Assembly (NCBI GenBank): GCA_033439295.1
Contig: JAVTLE010000016.1
Coordinates: 2,108,001 to 2,172,000, forward strand
Direction: 5' to 3'
DNA from: Deuterostichococcus epilithicus
Taxonomy: Eukaryota > Chlorophyta > Trebouxiophyceae > Prasiolales > Stichococcaceae
Length of the DNA: 64,000 nt
The translations under genes and the position numbers were made by a program. Position 1 is the first letter of the stretch. Every line of letters starts with the position of its first letter. This document shows positions 35,932 to 49,212 of the stretch, piece after piece. Below the pieces are notes generated by a model that worked only from the letters and a program-made list of their open reading frames with translations, was not told the DNA's origin and ran no database searches.

Positions 35932-36811
35932 CGGGGCATATAATCGATAAACAGCTCCTCGCCGGCGACGATGTCCCTCGTGGTCCGAAACAGCAGCCGC
36001 GGGCGGCAGCCTGGCCGCTGCACTGTTTCCCTCAGGCAGGGGTCACACGAGTGGTTGAACATCCTGCGCGCACCGCCACCCACGGTGTCTCGAAACTTGT
36101 CTTCGCCATCAAGCACCCTGGGAATGGCCGCAACCCGAGGCACATATGCATGTCTATATCCGCTGCCGGGCGCGCAGGGCGCCACAGGCAGGAGTGCTGT
36201 CAGGACAGCGGCTGAAGTATGGCACCTGCCATATCCTGCGCACAAATTGCAGAACTGCCGCACTTCTGACGAGGCACGTCGATCCAGCAGTGGCAAGTCG
36301 TCATCACGCTACCTGGAGACGTTGCCAAAGCGCGAGGCATCCACATACAGCTTGTCGTTGAGGTCGAAGGTGTAACAGCCCATCCTGGCACGGGTGCGCG
36401 CGCCCTGTGGCTCTGCCGACTGCTGCGTATTGGCCACATACTCGCCTACGCGGGAATTCAGATCAGCACCTCTTGATGCCACCTTGTCGAGTGGCTCTTT
36501 AGGTGGTCAAGCTCCATCCTGAGCCGCGCGCATCAAATGTCGAGCGTTGTTGTGTCGTTCCAAAACAGTGCCAACCCTGCCGCATCCCGAAAGATACCAA
36601 GCTCGGACAACATCAGGCCTCGGCGTCCAGCAAGATGCTGTGCTGTTGCGCCAACATGGCCAGCGGCGGACTCGCATCCCCGGAGGTGCAAGGGACGACT
36701 CGCACCTGTATACTGGCAGAGGCACTTGCCCTTGGCGATGAACTCGAGCGCCTTCACGCCCCAGCCCTGCGTCGCCGACTTGCCAACCCACAGCTTGTAC
36801 TGTGCCCCACC
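35932..36811 (-). CDS. SET-domain protein lysine methyltransferase, core exons
   Basis: Three exons in phase (36811-36706, 36445-36313, 36063-35932) make a nearly complete SET domain. The first has YKLWVGKSATQGWGVKA and ends in QYTG, completed by the next exon as GEYV (the GEYV-type start motif). Then CYTFDLNDKLYVDASRFGNV, joined across a splice to SRMFNHSCDP (the NHSC knot that binds S-adenosylmethionine), and finally GEELFIDY, holding the catalytic Tyr region. The order and the VDA..GN..R.FNHSC wording fit histone H3 methyltransferases of the SUV39/SETD type. A donor follows ATGCCCCG, so post-SET cysteines should lie in a later exon I could not identify. Upstream pre-SET exons (37.0-37.7 kb) are also unresolved. 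It acts presumably on chromatin in the nucleus. Confidence 0.7.
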
Positions 36812-39430
36812 CTGCAAAAAGTACGTACAGTACCAATGCGCTGCTGCCAGACACGGATTGTTCAGACATAACACGATCTACAAGATGCATATCAAAACAC
36901 CAGTAACACCAGCACTCGTCATTGCTGTTGGCAGCAAGTTGCAGAGCAAGTACCAAGGCCGCCGCGGCAGCATCCGCCCGGCCCTGCACGTGCACATCCC
37001 GATGCATGGGCTTTTTCAATGCTGATGCAGTGTGTCTCGTCACACGTCAACCGCTGTCACCTGAAGCACGGCTTCACGGCTGCCGCGGGGCGCGGACCCC
37101 GGCGGAAAGTGCGGCAACTGCACTGCTGCAGCAGGCCCCACATAGGGCTCCAGTCCCTCCTCTGACATCGTCGGCTGCAGCAGTAGGGTACAAGCTCAGC
37201 ATATGGCCTGAGGTGATTCATCGGCAGCCAATTTGCCAGGGCCCTCACGATATGAGCTGCCCAGAACAACAGCCAAGTCTCTGCGTTTCAACGCCTGTCA
37301 CTTTCGAGCTCACAGCAAGAAACGCACAATCACAGGATGCACACATGCCTTACCAGATACTCTGCCCAGCGGTAACCAGCATCTCCAATGGGCAGCCCGT
37401 CGACCCACACTAGGGGTTCGGGGCGCAGCGCTTGTCTCAGCTGGCTGGCGGTCACTGGCGGCGCCGCCGCTGCGGGGGGAGTCCAGCAGCGCCACATCAG
37501 AAACCAGTAGTCACGTATCAACGATGCTGCCTGTGACCTAGGCGTGCATTGCGCCTCGGCATTCACTGCTGGAATGCTTGCAGCATGTGCAGGTTTTTGA
37601 CCTCGCCATGGGCATACAATCATGTGACGAGTTGCGGCAAGGGAGAGCAGCTGCGCCATGCTGACATGCCTGAAGCACGACGATCAAGTGATATCGCCTT
37701 CCGAATAATGATCTATTGCAGGCTGACGAACGCCAGATGTGAGCAGTTTGGCAGCGACATATTACCTGCAACCCTCGCACCAGCTGCAGCTGCTGAATTT
37801 GCACACTCCTCTGCTTCAGCAGCGCGCATACAGGTGCGGCAACTCCGCCGCAGCGCGCAACGCGCCGCAGTCCAGTAGTGGTCATCATAAGATCAGAAAG
37901 CTGGTGTCTGGCTGTGAGCTCACAGCCAATGGTCGTGCCCTCAGATCCTTAGTGGACCAGCTGTGCTGTCCGTGCATGTGTTTGCGTCTGCCCAGATGCT
38001 TCAATCGCCGCCAGTGATGGCAGCGATGGTGCCGAACATTGCAGGTTCAAGCCGCTTGGATAAAGTCACGACATGCTGTCTGCTTCAAGCATCTATCCTT
38101 TTCCAACATCGATCTGCATCCATCCGACTTTGGCTCGACAGCCAAACAGAAGGCAGGAAAACTCACCTTTTCGATGCAGCAGACTATTATTGCTGTCAGC
38201 TGGACTCACGTCCGCTTTCGTTGTCATGCGCCTATGCAGCAACCAGCTTTTGCACGTTATAAGGGGTCAGCATGTTGGTACACAAGCCTTTGTTTCCCAC
38301 CAAAGCTTTTGGACATGCCCACTCGGCTAGGTAGAAAAGGTGGCACAGCTGCAGCAGGTGCAAGGTAGCGGTCTGTCATACGTATTACAGGATGTCCTAT
38401 CTTCACGTTGGTATACGAAGACGCAACATTGCGAGGTGTGAGGCTGTGCAACACTCGGCATGCATCATCTAAGAGTCAGGCGCGGCGGCGTGCAGCATTG
38501 CAGCAATACACACAAGACCCTGCCTGAACCAAGCATCTAGATGCCTGCTCATTCACGACGGCAACGTTAGGTTGCCTAGCAAGTCTCATTCAGAGCAGGC
38601 CAGGCGTGGGACACCACTCGGCGCAATCGCAGCTTGTAAAGCTGCATGCATCCCTCGCCCTCCTTGTCGCATCAACAATGGTACCCTGCCGACGAGCTCG
38701 GCAGCACGCCGCTAGCCGGCTCCTTGGCTGCTGTGCAGGGCTCGGTGGCTGCCCAGGCCACAGCCGCTGCCCAACGAGCTCATCCTCGGCGGCACCAGCG
38801 GCCGCTGCGCTGCGAGGACGGCGCGGCCGCAAGCGCAACTATGTAAGGGGCTTTGACGTGTGGGACAGCAGCGGCAGCGGCAACGTGTCCGAATGCCAGA
38901 TCTTGGCCTTTGCCCTCAAACCAAGATGAACGGCGCCCTCGGCAGCCGACAGCGGGCAGCACGTCCACAGAAGTGTAGTCAGGGCTCGGTGGCTGCACTG
39001 GGTCAGGCGCAGGACAGCCTGCCGCAAGGGTGCCAGGTATCCCACATGTCATCGCGCTCACGACTGGGCACTAGTGGCGCCTCAGGCTGCTGGTGCAGCC
39101 CAATAAGCAAGGGCAAACTGCTGGTGGCCCCACTCAAGTCCATCCGTGTGTGTGGATGTCATGCGGTGCGGGCTGGAGGCGCTCGCTGCTACTGATTCAA
39201 GAGACAGCTCATAAGTGCACACGTGTGCACGAGGGGTCCTCACCTGTGCATGTCGGAAGCACAGCATCGTGTTCCAGCGATGATTGCCCGCATGCGGTCG
39301 GTGGCATGCCGACGAGCCCGGCATCCAGGCCATCCCTGCCCGCTTCAGTTCCGCCGGACTGTGCGCAGAACGAGTGACCACCCTGGCCGCGCTGCAGCCA
39401 GAAGGGGGCGGTATAATCAGCCCTCACTCG
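36812..39430. other. Unresolved region, possible 5' exons of the SET gene
   Basis: Upstream of the SET core on the minus strand there are short open pieces, for example 37659-37540 (WVDGLPIGDAGYRWAEYL), but no complete pre-SET cysteine pattern was found. From 37900 to 38600 I see nothing coding. At 38780-38930 an Arg/Lys-rich + frame and an Ala-rich - frame overlap; neither is supported. Confidence 0.35.
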
Positions 39431-39439
39431 ATGTAGACC

Positions 39440-40330
39440 TGCCGAAACTTGAGGGCAGGTAGGCCATGTTGTTAGATATCTGCAGGCACCGGCCCGCCTC
39501 GCAGCCACACCGTGCCTGCGGGCTGCTCGCAGGGGTGGCCGACCAGCCAGGCAGCCAGGCGCAGGGTGGCGGGCAGCAGCGATGGGAGACGAGTCGTCAT
39601 TGTGGGGCCATCAACCCACTTGGTGGCCTGGTGTATCAGCTGAGCAGCAGCAGCAACATGCGACAGCGGTGCTCCCGGCCCCCTGCCGTCCACCGCCGCA
39701 GCGGCTGCAGCAGGCGCCACATGGACCACGGCCTCACATAATGAATCTGTGCCGCCTTGCCCCGCACTCCGACAGGTCCACGCCAAACCCCAGCATGGCC
39801 CCAGGGCAGCACGTCTCCACTGCTGAGATGAGGCCGGGCCGGCCCACTGCTGCCACGGTGCGGCCTGACAGCTGCGCCAGCATCAAGTGCAGGCCTGCTC
39901 CGTCAGGTTCTGCGCTGGCGGTCTCGAGGAACATGCTGCCGAGGGCAGCCAGCGAGGCTGTCAGCAGCGTCTCGTTGTCAGCAAGTAGCAGGCTGCCTCA
40001 CGCCGCGACGAGCTTTGCTGCATCGTGGTGCAGCCGCGGGCGGTCTGTGCCAAGGCGGCACCCATCCTGTGGCAGCCTGCAGCCAGCGCATTCATTGAGG
40101 TCACTGTGCATTCACTGTGTTGACTAAGTATGCAAGCGGTAGCATCAGCAGTGGCACGTGCCGCACCCCAGCAGCGTCTGCAGGCAGGTCAGGAGGACGT
40201 GGTGGGGTGCCGGCTGCTTTGCCACCGCCGACAGAAGCGCGGTCTTGCGCCGCTCCCCGTCAGCATCTCCGAAGCGCACATCCGAGTAGTCAAGGTAGCG
40301 TCTGGTCGTCAATTCAGCCATTGCCACCAT
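39440..40330 (-). CDS. Unidentified protein, possibly HEAT/ARM-like helical repeats
   Basis: An exon-like piece around 40310-40160 reads RRYLDYSDVRFGDADGERRK and ends in LLTCLQTLLG at a GTGCGG donor. The next open piece, about 39975-39800, reads LLTASLAALGSMFLETAS and LHLMLAQLSGRTVAAVG. A further Leu/Ala-rich stretch ends near 39474. The alternating helical, Leu-rich character suggests alpha-helical repeats, as in HEAT or armadillo proteins, but no family match is certain and the splice chain is not fully solved. Confidence 0.3.
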
Positions 40331-41485
40331 GCAACGGTCCCCGGCGGTAATGGACGCCTCAGGCATGCGAGTCACACGCTCCATTCTGATGACTGCACGC
40401 ATGAACAACTTCTTCTGCAAGGGTGAGAAGAAGGATGAGACGCCACCAGAGCACAAAAGGATCATAGGTCTGCATAGCAAGCACACGGAATGCGGCACGC
40501 AGGCACTCACGCGGGAGCTAAGTAGAACAGTAACCGACGAGCCACTATGGGCAGCATGCCTTGTCGTCTTCCCGTCTTGCCTTGCCTTACCGCTTATTAT
40601 CTCAAAGGGTTCATGCTGTCAGTTGCTGTGACAGAGCCAACGAGAGGCAGTTTCCCGGGCACCCAATCATGCCGAAATGGTTTCTGTGATAAGCTCGGCT
40701 TCTGTAGCGCAGCCCCAGTAAGTATTTGTTCCGCTCCTACACTTGAGGAATCGATCCTCTGCGCGCTACGAAGCTGTAGAAACCTCGCTTGCCTGCCTAC
40801 GGTGACCTTGAAGACACTGAATGAAGCTGCCAGCCTCACCCAAAGCTTCTTCAAAGCCTGAAATCAACCGTCGAATGTATTTCGATCGCCAATTGGTCAC
40901 GCAAGGGCCACTAGCCAGATGCACCAAGAAGGCCCATTTGCTGCTGCCGCAATCATGCAAGAATCAAAAGCAGTGTGAACACAACCTTTGACTGGTGCCG
41001 CACAGCAATTTTTGCAGCGTACTTTCTCAACAGATGTTGCTCATTGCCCACGGCGCCGCTTCATGGGCAGGAGGCCGGGAGTTTGGACGGTAAGATTGTC
41101 TGTCCGCGCATTTTTTTTGGAGGAATTCGGACGCCTATGCCTATGACGCCTATGCAGCATTACCAACTGAAGCATCGGGGAAGACCAGTAACAATTGCAC
41201 GAATACAACAATTGCACGAAACCAAGGTCAACAGCAATGACCTGACCCACAAAGGTATTGGATACACTAGCAACAAATTCACGACACCCCTCAGATGCTG
41301 CTCAGCCGACAACATCCTATGCCAAAGAAACTTCAGTGCGATTAATGGGACTTCACCCGGAGCCGCCGTAGTTGCCGCAGAGAGGCTCAGCGGTGAAGGC
41401 ACAAAAGCCAAAGGCAGTTGGCGGATTGTGCGCCACAGTTGCTCTCGCAACATGCGGCGGAGAACCGCTGCTATACATGTGCTGC
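40331..41485. other. Intergenic, nothing recognised
   Basis: No coding motif found. Composition is less GC-rich than in neighbouring genes. A short CGCCTATG direct repeat occurs near 41130-41155. It should include the 3' UTR of the DUR3 gene. Confidence 0.45.
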
Positions 41486-44400
41486 TCAGACCTTGTTGGG
41501 CAATGTGGCCTGCTCCAGCTCTTCCTGCTTCCGCTTGAGCTGCTCCTCCTCCACAAGGTACGGGTTGCCGTGCTTGGACGGGTGGTCCGCCTTGTCGCCG
41601 AAGAAGTCCCTGCGGCAGCGAAATGTAGGAATTCGTAAGAAGAGGATGAAGTGTTCTCGTCATCAGAATTGCCGCACGGGCAAGCAAAGGCGTGGAAATT
41701 CACTCGCAGGCAGAGGTGCAACCTTGTGAGGAGGCAATACGACGTGTCAGAAGTCAGAACATGTGATGCACAGGCTGACAGGCGTGCGAGGGGAAGCTGG
41801 AAATGGGGCAAGCCGCCTGCGACCAGGACTGCGATGCCGACGTGCGAAGAAAGCGATTGGTGCCCACGAACAGGCGCGCTGAGAGCAGATTTCCAACAAT
41901 GGCTTACCCAGCGTGCTTGGAGAGGTCTGCGGAGGCGGGGATGTTGCCAGTGAGCGTGTTGCGGATGGTCATCCACAGGTGCTTCCGCGCCTCCCAGATC
42001 TGCAGGTATGGAGGTCGGTTGCGGCGTCAGCAGACGGACTTTACTTGGACTTTTAAGAATCGCAGCATATGAGAACGTGCAGCTCGCGTGTATCGCACTT
42101 GACTTGCAAGACTGGGCAGGCGAGACATGCTGGTGGTGTGAACATTGACGGCACAGAATCTTTGTGTGGGTCTTGACCAATTCCGTCTTGCGTATCAGAG
42201 CCGTCTTGGGAAGGCGCACCGGCAGGACTGTGGAGATGATAGTTGCTGTAAAGCCCCATGTCATGCTGATGACCACCCCTGCAGCATCAACGTCACAATC
42301 ATCAGATACCATTCGCTTTACGGTCCAAGCCCCCAGCAAGCCGTCGCAACAGAAACACCTGGACAGCTGATCTGATGATTCAGACGGCTAGCAGCACTGC
42401 TGCTCGCGCTAGAGTTTTCAGAAACCAACGCCCTTGGGCTCTGGCGTGTTCAAAAAGCGCCAGAGCCCTGAATTGCTAGGCAGCAGGACAGACTTTTGAA
42501 GAGGGACGCACAGAACGTGAAGTAGCCCTTGCTGAAGACGCGTGCTGGCAGGGCTAGCAGCGGCCACAGGATGAACAGGATGAGGGCCAGCGCGGTGCCC
42601 CAGATGAGGATCCACTTGTACGCATTGTCCATGGCTGCTGCGCTGTCCTCTCCGTCCTCCGTGATGCCTGCATCCATGATGATTAGTTCGGGGAAATGCT
42701 TGCGATGATTGATCTTCTTGTGTTTCAAGCAGCGCCACTGGGCCACTTGGCAGGTCAGGGCCAGGTCAGGACATGGCCACTGGGCAGGCCGAGCAGCGCC
42801 GCTGGGCAGAATGAGCAGGAGATGCAGCGAGCGCGGGGCTGACAGTGTGTGAGCACAGGCTTTCAGCCGCTGAAGCAGCACAGGTTTGACACCCGCGTGC
42901 ATGTGCTGTCTCCGCCTGCAGCCAAGGAGGCTGCGGGAAGCAAGCATGGGGGCGGAACAAATGCTGTCGAGGGGGCAGGGCAAAGCAGCTGCTAGTGTCA
43001 TATCACTGTGTGCGATCATCGGGAGGCGCACCGGTGAACTCCTCCTCGACCATCTTCAAGTTGCGCGTCGCCTGCCAGTCGAAGTTGTCGGGCCGGATGA
43101 GGGAGACGATGACGCACACGAACATGGAGATGAGGATGGAGGCCAGGTTGCCTGCCAGCATTGGGTAATTGTAGCCAGTGGTCGTCAGGTTGATCTCGCC
43201 ATAGCCGACCTGGATTAATGAGAAGCGTGATAACTGTTAGGGTCAGGCCAGTCAGAGAGCGAACCGAAGCCAGGGGCGGCCTGATTTCTATCAGGATTGG
43301 CTGCTGGCGGCTGTATGTGCAGAGTTGAGGGCAGGCACACCTGCCCTGACCCGCAGCACTGACTTGTCTTGAATGCAACGCACAGCAAGGCGTCTGCATC
43401 GGCACGTATATAGGCAGGGCCAGCAGTGCAGGCGAGGAATATCTTGCGTGCAGATGAAGGGAGCATGCTGCTACGCACCTTGGCCCAGGTAAGCCAGAAG
43501 ATGAGGCCGGACCACTGGCCAATGAAGGCACCGGCGATGGCGCCATACTTGGTGCACTTGGACCAAAGCAGGCAAGCGGCGATGGGGAATACCGCCGAGC
43601 CGATGAGCACGCCCTGCGGTGCACGGAACCAAAGCGGCGGGTGAGCAGCAGCAGAAGTATCTCAACGCGGTGCTCGCAGCACTTGAACACGTATAGCAGG
43701 AGCCCAGCGGCAGCACACAGGCGCATGGGCCGAGCAGCGAAGAGATTGAGTGCGCGAAACAGAGAGTTCACGACTCACCATGGCGAGGTACACCCAGCCG
43801 AGGGACACCTTGGCCACGTTTAGCAACACCGCGAGGATGCCCATTAGGCAGCCGAAGACGATGACACAGATGCGGGACACGGTGATGGTCTGCTTAGGGG
43901 TGGCATTCGGGTTGATGTAGGTACGGTAGATGTCATAGGTGAACAGCGACGACACGGCGATGAGCTCGGCAGAGCCTGCGGGACAGCGAAAAACGACGAG
44001 GTCGGTGCAGCACAGGTTAAGAGGTGGCTGCGTGCAGTACAGCGCCGCTGTGCCAAGAGGCAGGTACAGGCAGCCTGGGTTGAAGCCGCAGAAAGGGTTG
44101 CCACCGGCTTCCAGTGGGGACACGTTCGTTTTGCTGGCTAGGTTTGCATCGAAGGGGTTGAGTGGGACTCGGACAGGCAGCCCGGGCTGGGCGGCGGCGG
44201 CGCACCGGAGCTGGTGACGGCCATGAAGAGCATGAGGATGATGAGGATGGCGCCGCCCTTGCCGAGCAGGTAGGTCGCGGCGGCTGGCGGCACGAGGCCC
44301 TCGCCGGCCTCGGCAGCGGTGAGCGGCAGGTCCAGGGCGCGGGACGCCAGGCCCAGGCAGGTGGCCAGCGTGAAGGGGATGCAGAACCACAGGATGCCGC

Positions 44401-47112
44401 CTGCACACAGAGGGTGAGTGCTGGTCAGTTGCTTGCGGTGTCGTCGGGAGGCGTGCTGGCAGGTACCAAACAGGTTAGTGCTCATTGCTGCAGCAGGTGC
44501 TGCGGGGCATATAGGCCGCTGCATGTGCCCGTCGAAGCGGGGCGTCGATGCTCAAATTTGTGGCAAGGAATGGCCTCGCATGCAGCCGGATGGCCTCGAA
44601 TGCCCAGGGGCACGCGCACCAAGGATGTAACCCTTGTGGGAGGCGGAGGGCTTGGCGGCAATAGCCGACTGCCAGTAGGCTTGGTCCACGAACACTGTGC
44701 CAAAGTTGCCCACCAGGTTGATGATACCGAAGATGAGGCCGCCCTGCGAGCCAGGGTCTAGGGTTCAGGGTTCGCGAGCCAGGGCATGCGGGCGCAGGTC
44801 AGCCTGCTGACCAGGTGCAGAATTTGCGGAATCGATGCTTGGGACGAAGCTGAGCACAGCAGCATGGCGGCGACAATGCTCTGCAGCTTGGGTGTGCGCC
44901 GTGTGCAAGCTCGTTGGCAGGCCACAGTATCACAGAGTGGCACAGCTGCTGCTCCAGGTTCTGCACGGCATGACGCAGCCGACTCACCCTGCTGAACATG
45001 GTCAGGTACTCGCCATCCAGGTTGTTAGGCACCGGGTTGATCTTGGCAAGCGCACTCAGGTTGTCCCACACCTGCAGCATCACGAGAATGATGCATCAGC
45101 ACGGCAGTGGCAATTGCAGCATTTGCTGGACGTGACGAGCCAGTAGCACGGCACACGCGCCAATGCTCAGGCCTCGCTCCTCTCATGCAAAGCGCTTGGC
45201 GGAGGAGGCAACGAGGTCGTGAATGCGGAAGGTGCAGGGCAGGGCCTCGTCAGGGCGTACCTTGCCCGGCGAGCCCAGGTCAGGCGAGGTGGCATACACC
45301 ATGATGGTGAAGAGACACAGAACCACGTAGATGTAGACGGTGTGGATGTAGCTCGACATGAAGGTAGCCTGTGCAGACGGATAGAGGCGTTGTGAGTCTA
45401 GAGTTGCAGCGTCATGTCTCCCGAAGTCGAGCGGGGCACGGCGGGCGGGCACACGGGTTGACGAGCCGTCCACACTACGGTGATGTCGAATATCAGCCTC
45501 GAGCTCCTGTTCACCTTGAGGCCGCCCACTGCGGTGTACATGATGATGCCGATGGGGATGAGGAAGGCGGCGGCATAGATGTTCATGCCGGTCAGTGCAT
45601 GGATGACAGCAGACCCGCCCAGCAGCAGCATGCCTGCGGCGAGAACAAGCAGACGATCATCAGACACGAGTTGGGACACCATCAGCACACAAGGGGAGGA
45701 CTGATGGTTGCAAGTTGCAGGATTGATGATGTGAGACCTGTCAACAAACTGCGTGTCAATCTGCAGTCACTGGGATCAGATCGACCCACCCGTCACGATG
45801 ATGTTCGTCAGGAACGTGAAGAAGAGGAAGGTGATGTGGGCAGCTGCAAATGGAGGAGGAACACTCGTCAGGACCGAGTCTGCAAGCGAGGTGTTTTGCA
45901 GGCACACGTGTGACAAGACGCATGTGTGTGACTGCGCATCCGAGGAATGATGTCCATGACTCACCGGTGCCCCATCGTGCGCGGACGATCCTGTAGGGAC
46001 AGTCCACAGAGCCTTATTGGGGACAACACCGCTCGATATTGCTTGGAGCGCTCGTCCATGCGCAAATGGAGGTTGCAATCCTTCAACAGCCCAAGCATGT
46101 GGCAGTGACACGCACAGCCAGGTTGGAGCGCTCCTCTATGCGTGAATGGAGGCTGCCATCCTGAACAGCCCAAGCGTGTGGCAATGTCGTGCACAGCCAG
46201 GAGAGGGGCGCACTCGAGTATGGTGTGCGCCTTGGGCGCCTTGCGCTTGACTTCCACGGCGAGGATGCCGAACAGGATGATCTGCACGGTGGCGCCCGAT
46301 GCATACCTGCGGCAGCACAATATGCGGCATGTGGACTGGCTGTGCAGCATGATCACTGGCAGCACCTGTTGTGATGTCAACGGTCATGTGGCGGCAGACA
46401 GCAGCAACAAGCGGTAACGGCGTTGTTCAAGAGCGGAATAAGAAGCAAGGCGCACCAGAAGGGGCCCGACACGCCATACTGCCAGGCGACATTGGAGGAC
46501 TGCAGCAGCGTTGCGGCCCAGGTCCAGTGCGACACGATGTCGACAGCGATGAGGCCGGTCTTGATGGTGCGCCCGGCGCAGTTGAACTGCTCGGATGATG
46601 TGCGGGTCCCGCCAAACCTGCGCCGCAACGTGCACCGTGCATCAGGGCGCAGTGCAGCCGAGCATGGAAGCCGGCGTGCAGTGCGGCATGGCTGATGCGC
46701 AGACTGGAGGGATGCATGCTGCATGCGCCGCGAGTGGCGGCGGGCAGGGGGGCATCTGAATGGCAAGCGGACCTGTAGTCGAGGAAGACGATGAGGGAGG
46801 TGAAGAGCGAGAAGAAGATGCCGAAACCCACGACGATGCCGTAGCCATAGGCCTCTGCGAGTAGGAGGGTAGCGGCTCAGCTGTGCGCCAAGGTCACAGT
46901 CGCTGGCGCAGACGCACATGCTGGAGACGAGCATTGCCGACAGGCGGCCGGCACGTGGAAGGCACAGGCTACAAATTCTGAAAGGGCGTGACAGCACAGA
47001 AGCGAGCTGGAACGAGGAGGGGCGCACGGCTCATCACGGGGTGGCCGCCAAAGAAGGAGGTGTAGTTGTCATATTTGGTGATGCCGAACGCGTTCAGCTC
47101 GCCGACCGGCAT
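41486..47112 (-). CDS. DUR3: High-affinity urea/H+ or Na+ symporter DUR3
   Basis: About 17 exons on the minus strand encode a sodium:solute symporter-family urea transporter. The start used is the ATG at 47112 ([17 protein letters not shown]), joined in phase to [20 protein letters not shown], which matches the DUR3 N terminus. Family signatures follow in order: [124 protein letters not shown] and [13 protein letters not shown]. Two cytosolic C-terminal exons end in EQATLPNKV. About 14-15 membrane segments are expected, at the plasma membrane. It sits divergently beside urea carboxylase, so it probably supplies that enzyme's substrate. An upstream exon near 47230-47290 is possible. An 81-nt tandem repeat lies in the intron at about 46040-46205. 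Confidence 0.9.
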
Positions 47113-49212
47113 GGTGAGCGCGCTGCGCTGCAAGCTTGGCTAGAATCTGCGCGTTGTCAACAGAGCTCGTCAGAACTTGCACCCTTGACTTGTCAGATCA
47201 AGCAGTCAGGCTCAACGGGGACGGCGCCGCAGACTAGAGGGACAGCAGACCCACCCAGCAGGTAGCCTTCAGGGTCTCGACGTGAAGGGTGTATGGCTCC
47301 TTGTGGTCCTGGATCTGTGAGCAGAAGGGTGAGATTCATCCAAGGGGCAACCAGGAGGGCACCGCCTCGATGGATGCGCCATTGACTTCATGGGGTGTCA
47401 AGGTATAACTAGACCTCTAGGAAGGTGAAATGGTGTGGTGCAGAGGGCCAGAGCTGCCAGCGTACAGCAAGCGGCCATGCCACGTGGTCGGTGCCCATCA
47501 CGGGGACAGCAGAAAGAGTGGCAGAGGGCGAGCGGAGAGGCAAGAAGACTGTTGTGATGGAGACTAAGATAAAAGATGATCGCATAGCTGCAAGGCGATC
47601 GCCTCGCCTCGGCTGTGAGGCCGAGTACAGAGCCACAGATGGTCCGACAGCGCAGGGTGCAACGCAGACACACAGTGCCGCTTGACGTGCCCCAGGACTG
47701 GCGTTCTTCTGCACAAACCGTCTTAAGGTAGCAGGAAGTGCAGTTCGCTGATCCCATGCGGCTAAAGGACCGGACATGAGTCGGACCAGCAAACCCTTGC
47801 GGGGCCCAAAAACCAACCCGACGCGGGCTTGGCTATCCTCGTGCCTGATCGTGTAGTGCGTGCTAGATCATTGCAATCGCGTCGCTCTAGACGAGGCAGG
47901 GTTGTCGGGAAAGGCACCGCAGCAGGCTGAAAGCCCCCAGGTGTACGGCGCTTGCCTCAAGGCAAGGACGCGGACCGCCGCTAGCTTCCGACCACGATGC
48001 AGGCCAAGCTCAGGTTGATATGCACGCTGGAAGGGCATGCATCGAGGACAGCAGGCAGGTTTCTTGACTGTTGCATGTCAAACGGGGGATGACGGTCCTG
48101 ATCAAGAGTGAGCGCGCGGCGCTTACTTGCAAAGGATGGAGGATGACTTGAGGTTGTCGAGCTCCGATCGCGCGGTGGACAGGCCGGGCAAAGGTGGGCT
48201 GCGGAAAACGGGAAGTGGCGATCGAGAGAGCGAGCGCTGGCTCAAAACATCTGTGGGGACCCTAAAATATGTGGGACTCTTTCCTCGCTCATCGCAAATC
48301 GCCGGCGATCGGGCCAGACATGCAGTCCAGACATCGCGATCGGGAAGCAAACGCTTGTACGCTTGCCTCCAAAAGCCTTCAAGGTGGCGTCCAAGCCCAA
48401 GGCACGACAGCGGGCTCCTCCTTTCTCTCCTGGCCTCTTCCTCCCAGACCCTCGCAGCAGGTACGTGGTCGTATGCGTTGAGTTGAGAGCCTCTGCACCG
48501 TCGTATTGCTTGCTCGAGAGACTTGTCCAGCATCGTAGCTGGGAGCCAGACCCGCATCTGCCCGTCCGAGGCGTTTGGCACGAGAAGCCCGTGGACCACA
48601 TGACTAACCCTTTCCCTTCTCTGAAGCACGACAGGAATGAGCTCTCAATACTCCTCCCCACCTGTCCGCCTACTGGCCGCTACCCGCACAGGGGGACCAG
48701 CCCCCCTGGCAGCAGCACTAGGGGTGCGGCAGTCACGCTGGCTGCCTTGAGGCTCAACAATCCATCTCTTTGGTGCAGGAAGGACGTGCGCGACCAACCT
48801 GGATAAGCACCATGACGACGGGTGCGTCTGATTGCAAGTAAGGGGTATTAGTTGGGCGCCGAGCTCCCGCGCCACCTTGTACCCGGCGATCTGTCTGATC
48901 TCGGTGTGAACGGATGAGGTCAAGCACCGGCAGCTTGAGCGCTTACTTGACTAAAGCTGCGAGGCTCGAGGCAGACGGTCGCTATGATCTGCTCTTTGGG
49001 AATATCTCCGTGCACCTGCCCGAAGTGTGTCCCAGTGCATTTGCTTTACTTGCATGAGCCCGCCACACATGCGCTGCAAGGGCAGCGGTCTAACAAGTCC
49101 GGCACGTCTGGTTCGGGCCAGACTGGACTCACTGGGGCCAGCAGGCATGTGGACACGATCACATGCTGCTGCGGCAGCAGGACACTGCCGCTGACGCTCC
49201 GCCTGGTTGCGC
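47113..49212. promoter_or_regulatory. Shared divergent promoter region of DUR3 and DUR1
   Basis: A 2.1 kb interval separates the start codons of the two urea genes. It holds no recognisable gene; open frames such as 48363-48806 have no conserved motif. Five CGATCG palindromes occur at 47596, 48165, 48219, 48306 and 48337, well above chance for about 750 bp. Bidirectional control by nitrogen status is likely from gene function, but no known nitrogen-regulator site could be assigned. Confidence 0.5.

Noticed and set aside
44750-44790. Telomere-like AGGGT/TAGGG runs (also CCCTAAA at 12183)
   Set aside because: Only one or two imperfect units in each place and inside introns or UTR; far from an interstitial telomere array.
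48363-48806. 147-codon open frame in the DUR3-DUR1 interval
   Set aside because: No conserved motif, no splice context and a composition like random open sequence; left as intergenic.
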